The translations under genes were made by a program, and so were the position numbers. DNA of 64,000 bases from Meconema thalassinum (Eukaryota; Arthropoda; Insecta; Orthoptera; Tettigoniidae), in the NCBI GenBank assembly GCA_946902985.2, contig OX336391.1, positions 69,789,947 to 69,853,946 of the forward strand. Reading direction: 5' to 3'. Shown piece after piece: positions 45,657-57,604 of this stretch (positions are counted from its first letter, which is position 1; the number at the start of each line of letters is the position of its first letter). A model generated the notes under the pieces. It was given only the letters and a program-made list of their open reading frames with translations. It had not been told where the DNA came from and made no database searches.

Positions 45657-47165
45657 ATCCTGGTGCTATTCGGTATTTCCAGCTTACTTCAGATATGTGG
45701 CCTAATCTACAAATATACGTTTTGGAATAGTTTTAAAACATTAATTGATTTGTATTGGTTGTAAAAGGCAATTCAGTCATGACTTAGCTTCGTGTGTACA
45801 ATAATGAGAAACTGGCTAGTGACCGAGAATAATGTGGTTTGTCTGGAAAAAATTGTGATTATCTGAATTGGAGTTCCCAATTATTATATTTAATATGTAG
45901 TCATGCTACTTGGTGCAACCTCTGATTAGTCGTCATAAAACAATTGGACATGCTTCGCATATTGCAATTGAGGAGCGTGTAAGTATTTCGCTCGGTATAG
46001 GTCAAAAGGTAATGTAAAGGTGTCTTGTATTTGTATGGTACACGTGTAGTTGCAAGTTCTTGGTTATTTTATTTTATGTTCAACTCGTGATTTCTCGCGC
46101 TTAGTTGGCATTCACTTTGGTCTGGTGAAATATATTCTTTTACCTTTTCACCGTAGGATGCCTTCGGGTCTGATTATTCTTAATTTTATTTAGTAGGAAG
46201 TAATATTTAAAGTTTCTGTAAACGTTTGGGTTCGTCTTTTGTCACCTTGATGAAGTTAGCTAGACAAGAAAGAAGCGCGTCAGCCATGACAGTAAGAAGT
46301 TGATTTTTATTTTGGTCCTCTTGTGTATTCGAATTTAAACTAATGATTTATGAAATGATGAGTTAGTTGTCTCTGAGGCATTATCAAAACTAATTGTGGA
46401 TTTTAAACGACATCGTGAAAAAATTAATTAACTTGATAACCGAATTTTGGATCTGTCCTACGAGCAACTGTATTTGAGAGGTTGGCATAATTAAACGTGC
46501 TTCTAGCTGACAAGTATTTTATAACTAATAGATGAATCTGAAGATGATAGTGAAAGTACCGATACTGAATGAAGTTGTCAAAGATATAATTGTAAAATGC
46601 ATTAAAGATTAAGGGGTTGGAACCCACATACTATGAAGTAAGTAACTATAGCTTATATCTCAAATCTACACCTTTCTAATCATATCAATGCATGTAAGAT
46701 ATTGTGAATTTGTATATGTTATATAGTGAATAGATGTGGTTCGTTATACTATTTCAGTGTATTATTTCTGGGCACTGGGCTCCTCGATAGTTCCATGATA
46801 GCAAGCCTCCGGGGGTATTTATTTATTGCCCGGTCTTTCCAACTAATTAACCTCATAACCTGGGGTAAACGTGCCAAGTGTTTGTGCAGTGCGTGGTTGC
46901 GTATTTCTTACTTTTGTGTATTTTGGAACTATTGAGGGCCAAGGCTTAGAAAAAAATACACCATTTATAATCAAGATATTTATAGGGTGTTATTTTGGTG
47001 AATGTTATTAATTTCTGTTTTCTTTGTGTTTCATGTAATTTATTCTGCCCCATGATGGAAAAACGAGTTCATCCACATATGTATTATTTGAAGAGAGATG
47101 AAATTTGTTTCGAAATATTAATGAGAGGTGGAGTTTCTCGTGGCCATAAATAACTTGATCTTGCC

Positions 47166-48768
47166 TTGTTAAGTGAATTGAAACATGGTCATATTACTAT
47201 TCCTGATATAAACCATGAATACTGGAAAGGGTGTAAGTCTTATATCATTACATCTGTTCATGACTTGTTCAGTGATATTGTTGTGTTAGAAGGTGTAAGC
47301 AATCCTTCCATTCCTCAAGTGAATAGGGTAAAGTACCGTGCTTTACATTGGTTGTTGAGGTTAATTGACCTGGTGAACATATGGTCTAATGAAGATGCAT
47401 TATTTTCCAAAGAATTGTCTGATCTGCGCATTAGGTTGTCTGAATATTATGATCGTGTGTTTTCTCAGGCAGGTTGTGACGATAAGTGTGATTCTGTCGT
47501 GTTATCGAATAGTTTATGTACAGTAAATAATGATTGGTGTGAAGCCTATTTAGATGGTGGATTGGTAGAAATTTCAGTTTCTTGTTTGTTATTGAATTCC
47601 GAACCGACTGTGAATAATGTGAGAGATGGTAATTCTTCTGCCACTGAGAATAAGACTAGGTCGACCTTTCAACAACCCACTGTTACGTCATGTGCTATTA
47701 GGCCTAATTCTGGTGGTCAGAGTAGCGATAATAATAGATATTCCAGGGCATCGGCGTCTGATCCGAATGAAAGTAATGCAAATAGATATTTTAACCTCAC
47801 TTCTGATATGCCCCATGGTACTAAATCCGTACAGACTAGTGAATCATTGCTTAATGTTTCTAATGTAGGGCAGCAGTGTATTGTTGAGCCCAGGTTGAAT
47901 TTTGATAACCGTTCTCGTGAATTTGAGTCTAGAAATTAGGTACTTGATCGTAGCCCAAGTTCTTGTTCACTACCCAACCCACTGTCATTATTACTGAAAG
48001 ATTTTCGTTGCTCTAATGGGAGTGACAATGATTTATTGGTACAGTTTTTACGAAAATTTGTGGAACTGAAAGATAGTGCGATTGTGTTTGGATTATCTGA
48101 GTGCCAAATATTTTGGATCGTGTTTCCTTGTGCCTTGGGAATGCTTCGAGAAAATTTAATTGTCAATATGTCAAGTGGTAAATCTCTTCTTGATTTGCAG
48201 TTGGAAGTTTTAAATTATTTCATTATCCCTCATACTTTGTATGACCTTCATTGGAGATATTTGAGGTCAACGAATGGAAGAATCTCTTAATGATTATTTT
48301 GCAGATATTAAATACAATGTAAAGGCTTTTGCCATTCAGTTAGATGAAGAAAAATTTGTTGCTTCACTGGTCGAGGTGATAAATCCTATTTATAGTTTGT
48401 GTTGGACAATGTGTACCAAACCCAAATCGTATAGGGAGTTTTATGAATTAATTATTAATGCTGAAAAGATTAGGAAGGCTGATGCTGATTGCATGAGCGA
48501 CATACCGCCATCTATTCATCCGATTAAGGGTATCATAAACCAAATGGTTCCTCAACCTGACTTTCAGGGCGTGAATACTGCGTATACTGGAATGGTACAA
48601 AGGGATCCTGTTTATCAAAATAAATTTCCTCAGGGAAATGAATGTCGAACCTTCGTCTCTGAATCGATTCAGGTTAATTATATTCAGGGTCGTGACCAGC
48701 TGATATCCAGTGAGAGTAGGTCCAGAAAAGGTAAGAAACATAACTGGTGTGGTTCTAAAACATGTTAA
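47166..48768 (+). pseudogene. gypsy-A gag, right copy
   Basis: Gag in three main segments: 47166-47939 (257 aa, the longest intact piece), 48036-48290 and 48274-48768. The first includes HGHITIPDINHEYW, VKYRALHWLLRLID and a Ser/Asn-rich linker. The second and third have the capsid-like FLRKFVELKDSAIVFGLSE, then EESLNDYFADIKYN. Frameshifts separate them. The homologous left copy shares the order but has different breaks, so decay is independent. Confidence 0.7.
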
Positions 48769-49087
48769 GCGTTGGTGTGAGGCTAATCCTAAGCATCATT
48801 TCAACGAGTGGTCAAATAAAAAATCGTCCAATGACCTTAAGGCAACTTTAATTTCTGTCAATAAGAAATCTCAGAGTTCAGGAAAAAGAGATTATGGCCG
48901 AGGTATGGCTAATAGCAAGAAAGTATGCAGTCGCATTGCTGGAGTTGACATTGGTATTTCTCCTTTTATAAATATTGACATAAACAATGAACCTGTATCT
49001 GTGTTAATCGATTCAGGTATTGTGAATTACTTTTTGAGTTGGAAATGGTTTAACTGTATGTCATCAATATGTAAGTTTGGGAGGTAA
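48710..49087 (+). pseudogene. gypsy-A aspartic protease, right copy
   Basis: Protease segment with IAGVDIGISPFINIDINNEP followed by VLIDSGIVNYFLSWKWF. The Asp-Ser-Gly is kept. A stop ends the frame at GR before the downstream flap region, and the same chain resumes in the next open frame (LSCEVILGADFLSHIGLLID), which is the conserved 'ILGxDFL' end of the protease. Confidence 0.75.
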
Positions 49088-49195
49088 ATGGAGTGTGGCA
49101 ATAATGTTATCTCTGCTAACTCGTCATTATTGGATGTCTAAGTTTTCGTTAAAGTTAAAATTCGAATTCTTAACTTCACGTGGAAGTTAAAGCTT

Positions 49196-49990
49196 TTGGT
49201 TGTTAATAATCTCTCGTGCGAAGTGATATTGGGTGCTGATTTTCTGTCTCATATTGGATTGTTGATCGACTTACGATCAGAAACTTGTTGGTTCAAGTTC
49301 AGACCTAATCTAAAAATAAATTTCATTAGTCCAGCATATGGCTTGGGTGTGAATTCAGCACAGGAAGGGGCTAAGTCTGTTAACATCGAAGATCGTAAAT
49401 TGGATCATCTCAGTGAAGACCGAGCTAAGGCTATACGGGGGTTATGTTATGAGTTTCCAGACGTTTTGACCGATCGTCTGGGCACTACTAACGTTATGGA
49501 GTATGAAATTGAGTTGTCGGACTATATCCCTGTAAGATCTTCACTTTATCGTTTGTCTTCTCCCAAAATGAAGGTCTTGAAGGACATTATTGATGAAATG
49601 GTTGAAGAAGGAGTAGTAAGGAAGTCCACTTCTCCTTATTCGTCACCTATTTTCTTAGTACCCAAGCCAAATTGGGAATTTCGTCCGGTTGTTGATTATC
49701 GTGCATTAAATAAGGAGATTCTTCAACAGATTCCTCTGAATGATTTACAATCCTGTTTCGGGTGGTTTCAGGGGGTAAAGCTATTCTCCGTTCTGGTCTT
49801 ATATAAAACGTACCTGCAAATTCCGTTGACTGAGAAGTCTAAAGCTGTGACTGCATTCAACACGGACTGGAACTTGTACGAATTTGAGCACCTTCCGTTC
49901 GTTTTGTCGACAGGTGCAGCTGTATTAAGTCGTTTGTTGGATAATATATTTGACGGGATAACGTTTAAGTCCGTCTACAACTATCTAGAT
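49196..49990 (+). pseudogene. gypsy-A reverse transcriptase, right copy, N-terminal part
   Basis: The open frame begins at the protease end (ILGADFLSHIG) and continues into reverse transcriptase: YEIELSDYIPVRSSLYRLS, VRKSTSPYSSPIFLVPKPN, RPVVDYRALNK, a YLQIPLTEKSKAVTAF segment and FDGITFKSVYNYLD. It breaks at the active site YLDD, where a SINE is inserted after the first Asp codon region. LVLYKTYLQI replaces the usual LDL.SGY.QI, so the first catalytic Asp region is also altered. Confidence 0.88.
49984..49990. repeat. SINE target-site duplication, left (TCTAGAT)
   Basis: Seven bases repeated at 50318-50324. They encode part of YLD in the RT active site. Confidence 0.8.
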
Positions 49991-50317
49991 TTTTTTCTTT
50001 AGCGTATGGCTTTTTGTGACGGGAGTGTCCGAGGACATGTTCTGCTCGCCAGATTTTGTAGCTGCTTCGAGACGGAAACCCAATGGGTGAGCTACAAGTA
50101 CAGTTGGGGAGGAATGTAAGGGCGAGGAGTTGGAAGGTAGCGGCTGTAGCCTGTAGTTAGGGACCAACCCCAGCATTTGACTGGAAGGAAGATGCGAAAC
50201 CACAGAAGACCATCTTCAAGTTTGCCGGCGGGGGGATTCGAACCTCCTCGCCTCCCGGATGTGAGCGACTGCCAGCAGTCATGCCGTAACGACCACGGCT
50301 AACTCACCCGGTGCAAT
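49991..50317 (-). mobile_element. tRNA-derived SINE inserted in the RT active site
   Basis: On the minus strand from 50317 the head contains 'GAGTTAGCCGTGGTCGTTA' (A-box region) and 'GGAGGTTCGAATCCCC' (B box). The body includes 'GAAGATGGTCTTCTGTGG', and the tail 'GTCCTCGGACACTCCCG' ends in an A-rich run (TTTTTTCTTT on the plus strand). It is flanked by a 7-bp duplication TCTAGAT and is absent from the left gypsy-A copy, which has an intact YLDD. The tail is one I associate with a common insect SINE group. Confidence 0.9.
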
Positions 50318-51055
50318 CTAGATGATGTGGTAGTATTCAGCAAGTCCTTCGAAGAACATGTAGAACATGTTAGGGAAGTTCTTAAACGACTAAAAGAAGC
50401 GGGATTAACAGTAAAATTATCAAAGGTGTCATTCGCAAAGCCCCAAATTTCGTTCCTGGGTCACATTGTGTCGTCATCTGGAGTATCGGCTGACCAGACC
50501 CGAACGCAATCTATTCGTGATTTTAAACCTTCCAGAAACGTAAAGGAAGTTACACGTTTCGTAGGGATGATAAATTATTTCCGTAAGTTCGTCCCTAATT
50601 TCGCTCACAGGGCAGCTCCGTTGAATTTATTGAGAAAGAAAGGTACGGAGTTAGTTTGGGGTCCCTCACAAGAATCAGCCTTCGAAGATTTGAAGAAGGC
50701 TTTGATAAATGCACCTATTTTGGCAATTCCCGACAGCACGAAGCCCTTGATTATTCAGACCGATGCCTCGAAACAGGGCAGTGGGCACGGTTCTGCTACA
50801 GCAATATGAGGGTGGTCGATAACCCATCGCCTAAGAGTCACGTACTCTGTCTGATGCAGAGCGAAACTATTTGGTGTATGAATTGGAAGGGTTAGCAGTT
50901 ATGTTCGCCCTGGAGAAACTCCAGTTATATGTGGAACACGTTGAGTTTGAACTTGAGACAGACAACCAACCTTTGAGTTGGGTTCTGGGCAGGCCAAGGA
51001 AAACCGGAAGGATTGCACGTTAGGCAACTAGAATTCTGTCGTTCAAGTTCAGTGT
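50318..51055 (+). pseudogene. gypsy-A RT end and RNase H, right copy
   Basis: Continues the reverse transcriptase after the SINE: DDVVVFSKSFEEHV, FLGHIVSSSGVSAD, RFVGMINYFRKFVPNF. The RNase H begins with PLIIQTDASKQGSG, carrying the first catalytic Asp (open to 50809). Beyond that the frame is broken. Pieces recognisable in other frames include VEFELETDNQPLSWVLGRPR near 50945-51000, which holds another RNase H Asp (TDNQ), and a stop ends the segment. Confidence 0.8.
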
Positions 51056-52284
51056 GAAACATATAAAAGGCACTGCGAATGTGATTGCAGACTGTCTGAG
51101 CCGCATGTACGGGGAATCATCTGACGATTGTGATAATAAGGAAAATGCTTGTAGTAATGTTTTGGTTGATAGTCCTTGTAATGTGATACTATCTACTTAC
51201 CCTTTATTATTTCGTGATGTTTCTGGATATCAAAGGGAAGGCCCTGTTTTGCCAGAAATAATTCAGACACTTGAGAGGGGAGAAATTGCTAAGCCGTACT
51301 CCCTGAAAGGAAACATCCTTTGTTGTGTTGCTCGTCGAGAAAAACTTGCCCAGATTGTACTGCCTGCTGTATTAGTACCCGAGATATTCAAGTACTTTCA
51401 TGAGTCACCTATTGGCGCTCATTTGGGTGTGTACAAAAGTAGGTTGGGGATAAGGGAAAACTTCATTAGGAAGGGAATGGATAAGGAAGTTAAACGGATG
51501 ATAAACAATTGTCAAAAATGCAAACTTGCAAAACCTTCTACCAACACTAAAGTGGGGATGTCGCCGTCGGAAGTGGCCACTATACCCATGCAGAGGTTGT
51601 TTCTGGATTTTATAGGTCCTTTTCCAGTATCTAAGTGGGGAAATAGATTTGCTCTGGTCTGTACGGGTGGGTGTACAAGATTTAATTGGATATTTCCAAC
51701 TAAAACTGCAACTACTCAAACTATTATTAAATTTTTAGAACTAATTTTTCTCTTCGTTCGGTCCGTGCCAATTTTTGGTCATGGATAATGCCCAATGTTT
51801 TAAGTCCAGGGTGTTGAGATTTTTTTTATTTGATACGTCGATTTCGCAAGTTACGTCTTCGCCGTACTACCCAAAAGGTTCCTACGCTGAGCGTGTGAAT
51901 CGAAATCTAAAGGCAGCATTAATTGATTTCCCCCACGATGACCATAGCAAATGGGACTCCTTTATACCTCGGATAAACTTTTCTTTCAATACCGCTGTCC
52001 ATGAATCCCACAAAACCACTCCGTTCTCCTTAATGTTTTCTTCCACTCCTAACACGCCCATTTCAAATATTTGGTCTATTAACCAACTCTTACCTGAACA
52101 GTATACCTTTAGTCATCTCAAAACCATTTGGAAAAAGGCTAGAGCTAATATGAAGGTGGCTCATGATAGACTGGGGAAAAGGTATAATCTAGGTCGTAAA
52201 CCTGTTGATATTAAAGTTGGAGATAAGGTATTTGTGAAAAACTTTTCTTTGAAAGAGGTTGGACCTATGGAGTCGAATCAATAA
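51054..52284 (+). pseudogene. gypsy-A integrase, right copy
   Basis: 51054-51788 carries the end of RNase H (KHIKGTANVIADCLSRMYG) and the integrase HHCC zinc domain, with His in FHESPIGAHLG and Cys in NNCQKCKLAK. The first catalytic Asp is in LFLDFIGPFPVS. A frameshift at about 51780 moves to 51775-52284, with the second Asp in VMDNAQCF and the Glu in SYAERVNRNLK. There are 34 residues between them instead of the usual 35, because one residue of the 'NGQ/A-E' turn is missing. The C-terminus reads KVGDKVFVKNFS. The enzyme is inactive in this copy because of the frameshift. Confidence 0.87.
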
Positions 52285-52777
52285 TAGGAAAGGTTTTGTG
52301 GACCTTTTGAGATAGTATCTTAACACCTGTAACGTGCCTGATGAAAGATCCAGTCAGGAAAAGGATTTCTAGAGTGCACCTGTCGCATGTTAAGAAAGGT
52401 GTCAATGATAAGGTATTTGTGAAAAACTTTTCTTTGAAGGAGGTTGGACCTATGGAGTCGAATCAATTATAGGAAAGGTTTTGTGGACCTTTTGAGATAG
52501 TTTCTTAACACCTGTAACGTGCCTGATGAAAGATCTAGTCAGGAAAAGGATTTCTAGAGTGCACCTGTCGCATGTTAAGAAAGGTGTCAATGATAAGGTA
52601 TTTGTGAAAAACTTTTCTTTGAAGGAGGTTGGACCTATGGAGTCGAATCAATTATAGGAAAGGTTTTGTGGACCTTTTGAAATAGTTTCTTAACACCTGT
52701 AACGTGCCTGATGAAAGATCCGGTCAGGAAAAGGATTTCTAGAGTGCACCTGTCGCATGTTAAGAAAGGTGTCAATG
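52223..52777. repeat. 185-bp tandem triplication of the gypsy-A 3' coding end
   Basis: Units 52223-52407, 52408-52592 and 52593-52777 are nearly identical. The first encodes the integrase C-terminal GDKVFVKNFSLKEVGPMESN. Each includes 'GAGTGCACCTGTCGCATGTT'. As 185 is not divisible by three, the reading frame is not preserved between units. Confidence 0.92.
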
Positions 52778-52799
52778 ATAGTGCAAGGTAAGTTTGTAT

Positions 52800-53090
52800 T
52801 GTTTTTCCTAAATTGAACATGCTCAGTTTCTGGAATTACATATCTCCCGCAGTATGTATGTTCTGCATGTATGTTTTTATGTATTTCTTGTAGTGCAATT
52901 CCCTAAATTGTTCATGCTCAGTTTTTTGAATTACATAATTTCCCCAGTATCTATGTCCTGCAAGTATGTATTTATGTACTTCTGATTGTGTTATTTCCTA
53001 AATTGTACATGCTCATTTCCTTGAATTACATAATTTTCCCTGGTATGTATGTTCTGAGTGTTTGTATGGCTATGTATATATAGTGGTACA
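52800..53090. repeat. 95-bp tandem repeat, three units
   Basis: The landmark CCTAAATTG occurs at 52807, 52902 and 52997, each followed by CATGCTCA and a TATGT-rich stretch. Units are diverged. Confidence 0.82.
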
Positions 53091-54925
53091 ATTTTCGGAT
53101 TGTACGTTTCGGTCAACTCTATATGTACTATGTGTTCTGTATTTTCTCCCCTGGTATAGGTGAGCTGTATGTATTGAACCCTTATTGATCTACGATAAAT
53201 AAGTATTCATATTTATTATTATTATTACTGCGGCCCAGGCAGTACTTGAGGAAGTGGACATGGATAAAAGGGAGGCTAGCGTTTCGTAATGATTGCAACA
53301 GGAGCAGAGCTGGTAGCTATTCTTGGGGGACGGCCAGATTTAGCCGGATTCAAGGCCAAATTGAGCAACTACTTGCACCAAAATTGGAAGCATAAAGGAA
53401 TGATCACGAGTCACTTGCAACGAACATACGATTGAATCAGCCAATCACGAGAGACCAAGCCATGATCACGCGATGGACAGCGTCGGTAGTAAAAAGCCCG
53501 CGGAATTGATTATCTAAAGAACCGCCGAACGGACCGATCTCCGCACGAGTGCATTGAGACGTTTGATTTATTTGAAGAAGAATGACACTAGTCCCATATT
53601 TGTGAGATAAAAACTCTGGAAATTTTTATCCAATTCCACCCCACTCCTCCGTTCCCTGTCAGTTTCTAATAAATAGTTTGGCATGACGCTACTCTAAGTC
53701 ATTCGTTTTGGAGCCTTGAGAGGCTAACTTCACGCCCGTTTGCATCGTGATTTTGACGCTCTGATATAATTAGACGTCATTCGTTTTGGAGCCTTGAGAG
53801 GCTAACTTCACGCCCGTTTGTATAACGAAATTTAACGCTCTGAATTAGTTGAAGTTATTTTATTTGTGAGCTCAGAGGAGCTAAGTTCACATCAGTCGTA
53901 ATAACGAATTTTAAAGCTCTAGTACATTTATCTGAAGTCATCTTTATTTTTGCGAGCTAATATTTCACGCAGTGTGCGTGGTGACTTGTAACATTTTTCT
54001 TAAAGACGACCATTTCAGCTATGAGAGGCAAGTCTTGTAACATCCTAATTAGCGCTCACCAGAGCGAAGGTCAACAGTACAGTACGGAAATACCGAGCAA
54101 GATAGCGACTGCCTGTGCAGTCAAGATTTTAAACTTATTATCGAGCCAGTGACGTGGTCTCAAGGTGTATATTTATGTACACATTTCAGTGTATTTTTCA
54201 TGTGTTTATTGTGCGTGTGTGCGAGATATCTAGGGCAAGTCTTCGCAATTAATCGCATTAGGACAATTGGTGGGCGAATTGAGTAACCTGCATGCGATTA
54301 TAGCTAGGTCATAATAATTAACATTGAACTTTTTTGCCAAGGAGTCGATACCAAGATGCTCAACATGTGGTTTAGAGTTGGGATGATCTTCAACGATTCA
54401 ACGCAGACGACCACGATGGAGTGTTAATCTGTCCATAGGGAAATGGGCTGAGAAGGATGTCTTAAGTTCTACAAGCTGATCGGTGATGTACAACAATTGA
54501 ATTATTTCAATTATGTAGTTAGATTTGGCCGGGGAACCTTTGTAAATAGTCATGTTTCTTTTCTTGTTGTTTAGAATTTTCCTTGCACCGACACTAAATG
54601 TTTTAAATGTTCGTTGGCGCGTGGCCAAAGTGTTTGTTGTATATTTGTTTTTCTTTGAGTCATATTTAATGTGCGCGGCGTGCGTACGTGATTTTTATCC
54701 CTGCAAATGCGAAACCCGTTACATTCGATAAATGGTGCTTTATTAACGTTAATATTTGTGATAGGAAAGGGAGGTAATTACTGTAAGATATTTGCCGAAC
54801 AGGTTATTATTCCTATTAGGGTTGCCAAGCGCACCAACTTAAGATGTAATTTGTAGAACACCTTCGTTCTAATTTTGATAGATTTTTTGAGTCCTTTTCA
54901 GGTTAACTAGTCACGGCATAGAACG
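53091..54925. other. Unassigned stretch with 78-bp repeats; possible LTR remnant
   Basis: Contains the direct repeat 'TCATTCGTTTTGGAGCC' plus following bases at 53699 and 53777 (78 bp apart), with more diverged units to about 53960. No coding sequence is recognised. Because a Lys-type primer site follows at 54927, part of this may be the LTR of another lost element, but no second LTR is present to test that. Confidence 0.4.
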
Positions 54926-54926
54926 G

Positions 54927-54942
54927 TGGCGCCAACATGTGG
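54927..54942 (+). promoter_or_regulatory. Possible tRNA-Lys-type primer-binding site
   Basis: TGGCGCCAACATGTGG resembles the site at 36360 with one base missing and small differences. No gag follows, so this is weak. Confidence 0.3.
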
Positions 54943-54999
54943 AAATTATTTATGTCTTTTTATTTCAGGGTCTGTCAAAACCCATACGTGTGATTCTGT

Positions 55000-55353
55000 G
55001 TGTGTTACTGTGTCAAGTGTGTGTTGATTCTACGTGAGGAGGGGGTAGAGGTCCTACCGCCCTCATATTTTTGCTGCTGTTGTATTTTTGATGGAAAGAC
55101 AGGGTGCTCTAGGGAGACCGCTGTTTCTTGTCCATATTATTCTGACACACACATGTATTATTGTGCTTTGGGGCACACTTCTTCGAGATTCGACCCCATG
55201 TCCTGGGAGGTCGAGATTATTGACACGTGGGTTGACAGATATGTAGAGTTCCACAAATCGCCCGTTTTGCCTGGTGACTTATTTTTGATAGGCAGTCCTG
55301 ATTGTCCGACTGGCCCCTGTAAGCTTTCATGTAGCAAAACCTGTTCATTGTGA
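55000..55353 (+). CDS. Unrecognised Cys-rich open frame, 117 codons
   Basis: An open frame with many Cys (YFCCCCIF, a SCPYYSD segment, SPDCPTGPCKLSCSKTC). No family is recognised. It follows a 'TTTTTATTTCAGG' that resembles a splice acceptor at about 54957-54969. It could be a remnant exon or chance. No homologous copy in the window supports it. Confidence 0.2.
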   Translation: MCYCVKCVLILREEGVEVLPPSYFCCCCIFDGKTGCSRETAVSCPYYSDTHMYYCALGHTSSRFDPMSWEVEIIDTWVDRYVEFHKSPVLPGDLFLIGSPDCPTGPCKLSCSKTCSL

Positions 55354-55730
55354 TGGTTATTTTTTTAAGCCATAATGAATTGGGGAGATCGCCATGTGTG
55401 TAACGGCTTATTGTACGTTGTATGGGTAAAATATTGTATTAATAACGTAAATGTTCGCTGTGGGCCTATTGTGTTTATGACTCGATTCATGTAATTTTAG
55501 TGTGACACCTGTGCGGTGTAGTGGTAGAGTACTTGTAAATTTTGACGGCGGTCATTTGTGTATTTTAGGTAGATTTCATTAGAAAGCTAACTATTGCAAT
55601 GGGTCCCATGTTTCGACTTCCGGAAAATTTCAACATATCTTCGCGTTTCACATCCCCCAGACCCCAAAACCACCGTCAGTTCAAAAGTTTATATATAATT
55701 TATGTATATATGTATCTATCTATCTATCTA

Positions 55731-55770
<40 letters not shown>

Positions 55771-56338
55771 TTTCTTGTGGACACGATAACTGCCGTAATT
55801 TTGCACCAATCACTTTGAATTTTTTACATAATATGTATCCCTATAAAATCTCGGTCGAGTTCGTTAATGAGCAAAATCGGTCAAAGGGGGTGAAAATGGG
55901 GGGCTTTTTTCGAAAAAGTGAAATATCGCTATAACTCCCTTAATACATGAAATATCGAATCCCTTCAAAGTTCATAATATGTGTCGGATAAGTGCCAAAA
56001 ATTTATGTCGAATAAGTTTTTTGATAGCACCAACCATTGACCAAAGGGGTGGAAAAAAGTGGGTTTTTCGGGAAACATTAATCATATCTCTCTTAATAGG
56101 CACAATATCAAAACCGTACAAAATAGAAAATATTCCGCTAATAATTACCTAAAACTTTTGTCTGAAAGAAATTTTGATATGACCCACCATTACGCCAAGG
56201 GAGGAGAAAAACGATTTCGGAATTAAAGAAAATGCCAAGTGCCATAAGAGGTTACCATGACAACGCTTCTAAATTGATCAGGTATGAGCTCTCAGAGGTT
56301 TCCAAGACAACGCCATTGACGAGATCACATTCATTTTT
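55354..56338. other. Microsatellite and repeat-like sequence, no gene
   Basis: Holds a (CTAT)n/(TA)n tract at 55709-55767, followed by repeat-like sequence with 'AAAATGGGGGGCTTTTTTCG' and 'AAAGGGGTGGAAAAAAGTGG', two related pieces about 170 bp apart. No coding sequence is recognised. Confidence 0.5.
55709..55767. repeat. (CTAT)n(TA)n microsatellite
   Basis: Five CTAT units running into about 19 TA units. Confidence 0.92.
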
Positions 56339-57604
56339 AGCCTACCTTTCACACTTTGCAAAAATGAGGAAAAAGTAGACTTATGAGATCGATCCGGGAA
56401 AATGTGTCTGTCTGTCTGTCCTTCTGGCTGCCTGGCGGTGTATTTGTGTGTGTGTCCTCCCCCCCCCCCTATCAACTCCTAAACGGCTGCAGCAATCGAA
56501 ACCAAATTTAGTATGAGTAAAGATGTATACCGGAATATCTCAAGCCCATATTTGAAAAAGATGTCAGTGCTACCAACTGCTAAAAAAACGCATTAGAAAT
56601 TTGAGCTCCATGTTGGATATCATGGAAGGCATACATGGGAGCAATTCCAAAATTGGCACACATGTAGATAATACTATTTCAGTTTAATTTCCAGGAGGCC
56701 ATACATGGCAGTGTTGCCAAAATAATTTTAAGCCTTCTGATAGGTTCAATATTTAAATGCACATAACTTCTACACTATCAATTGGATTTCAACCAAATTA
56801 TGTATGTAATATATGCACATAAGCAGGTATGACTGAGCGTATTCTTAAGAGCCACGAGGGCTGCCAACTGTTAATAATTGCTCTCTCTACTTTTTATCCA
56901 AATACCAATATATTAGAAAGTATGCAAGCCGACAGCTTTTAACTATGCACGCGTATAGTACCTGACATTTTACATTAATTTGGAGTATCTTATATACGTC
57001 AGTTCTACCAACATGATCCTAAGCCTGCTGATAGGACCAATTTTTAAATACATGCAACTCCTATACTGTCAGTTGGATATCAACCAAATTTCGTATGTGC
57101 TATGTGTAATATAACAGATATGACTATAAGTATTCTTATGAGCAATTAGGACTACCAACTGTTAAAAATGGTGTCTATATTTTTTACTCTAATATCAATA
57201 TATCAGAAAGTATGCAAGCCAACAGGTCTATGCATATGTATAGCACCTGACATTCTAGATTAATTTGGAGTAATTAATATAAGTCAGTGATGCCAACATG
57301 ATTTTATGCCTGATGATAGCTCCAATTTTAAAATACATATAACTTCTATATTAAAAAAATGGATTTCATCCAAAATTGGCACAAAAAGATATCATAAGAT
57401 TTCAGATTATTTCCGACCAGAATACGCATGACATTGTTGCCAACGTGCTTTTACGTGTGCTGATAGATCCAATGTATAACTCCATGTAACGTCCTTTGGA
57501 CTTCAACCACATTTTGTATTCTGTACCTTAAGAGATGGAATTAAGAATATATTCAGTCACCAGGGCTGCCAACTGAATTGCTGTGTTAGGCTACATTATG
57601 CCTA
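56339..57604 (+). repeat. Repeat family B, forward copy
   Basis: Starts with a hairpin at 56339-56381, then a TGTC microsatellite and a C run (56459-56469). Internal blocks with 'GATAG...CCAAT' and 'AACCAAAT' recur at about 56740, 57023 and 57308, a period near 285 bp. The inverted partner is at 44300-45203. Non-coding. Confidence 0.72.

Larger units (their letters stand above)
45813..52777 (+). mobile_element. Ty3/gypsy-like retrotransposon 'gypsy-A', right copy
   Basis: The more complete copy, with gag, protease, reverse transcriptase, RNase H and integrase in the standard Ty3/gypsy order. It is inactivated by several frameshifts and stops, by a SINE at 49991-50317 and by triplication of its 3' end. 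Its 5' boundary matches the left copy. No matching 3' LTR is seen after 52777. Relative to the left copy it carries about 70 bp extra near 46190 and lacks about 70 bp near 46035, so the two leaders have independent indels. Confidence 0.88.

Noticed and set aside
54398..54628. 76-codon frame with NNKKRNMTIYKGS
   Set aside because: No family resemblance, no supporting homologous copy, and in AT-rich non-coding surroundings.
55500..55540. GTAGTGGTAGAGTAC resembling a tRNA A box
   Set aside because: No B box within tRNA distance, so probably chance.
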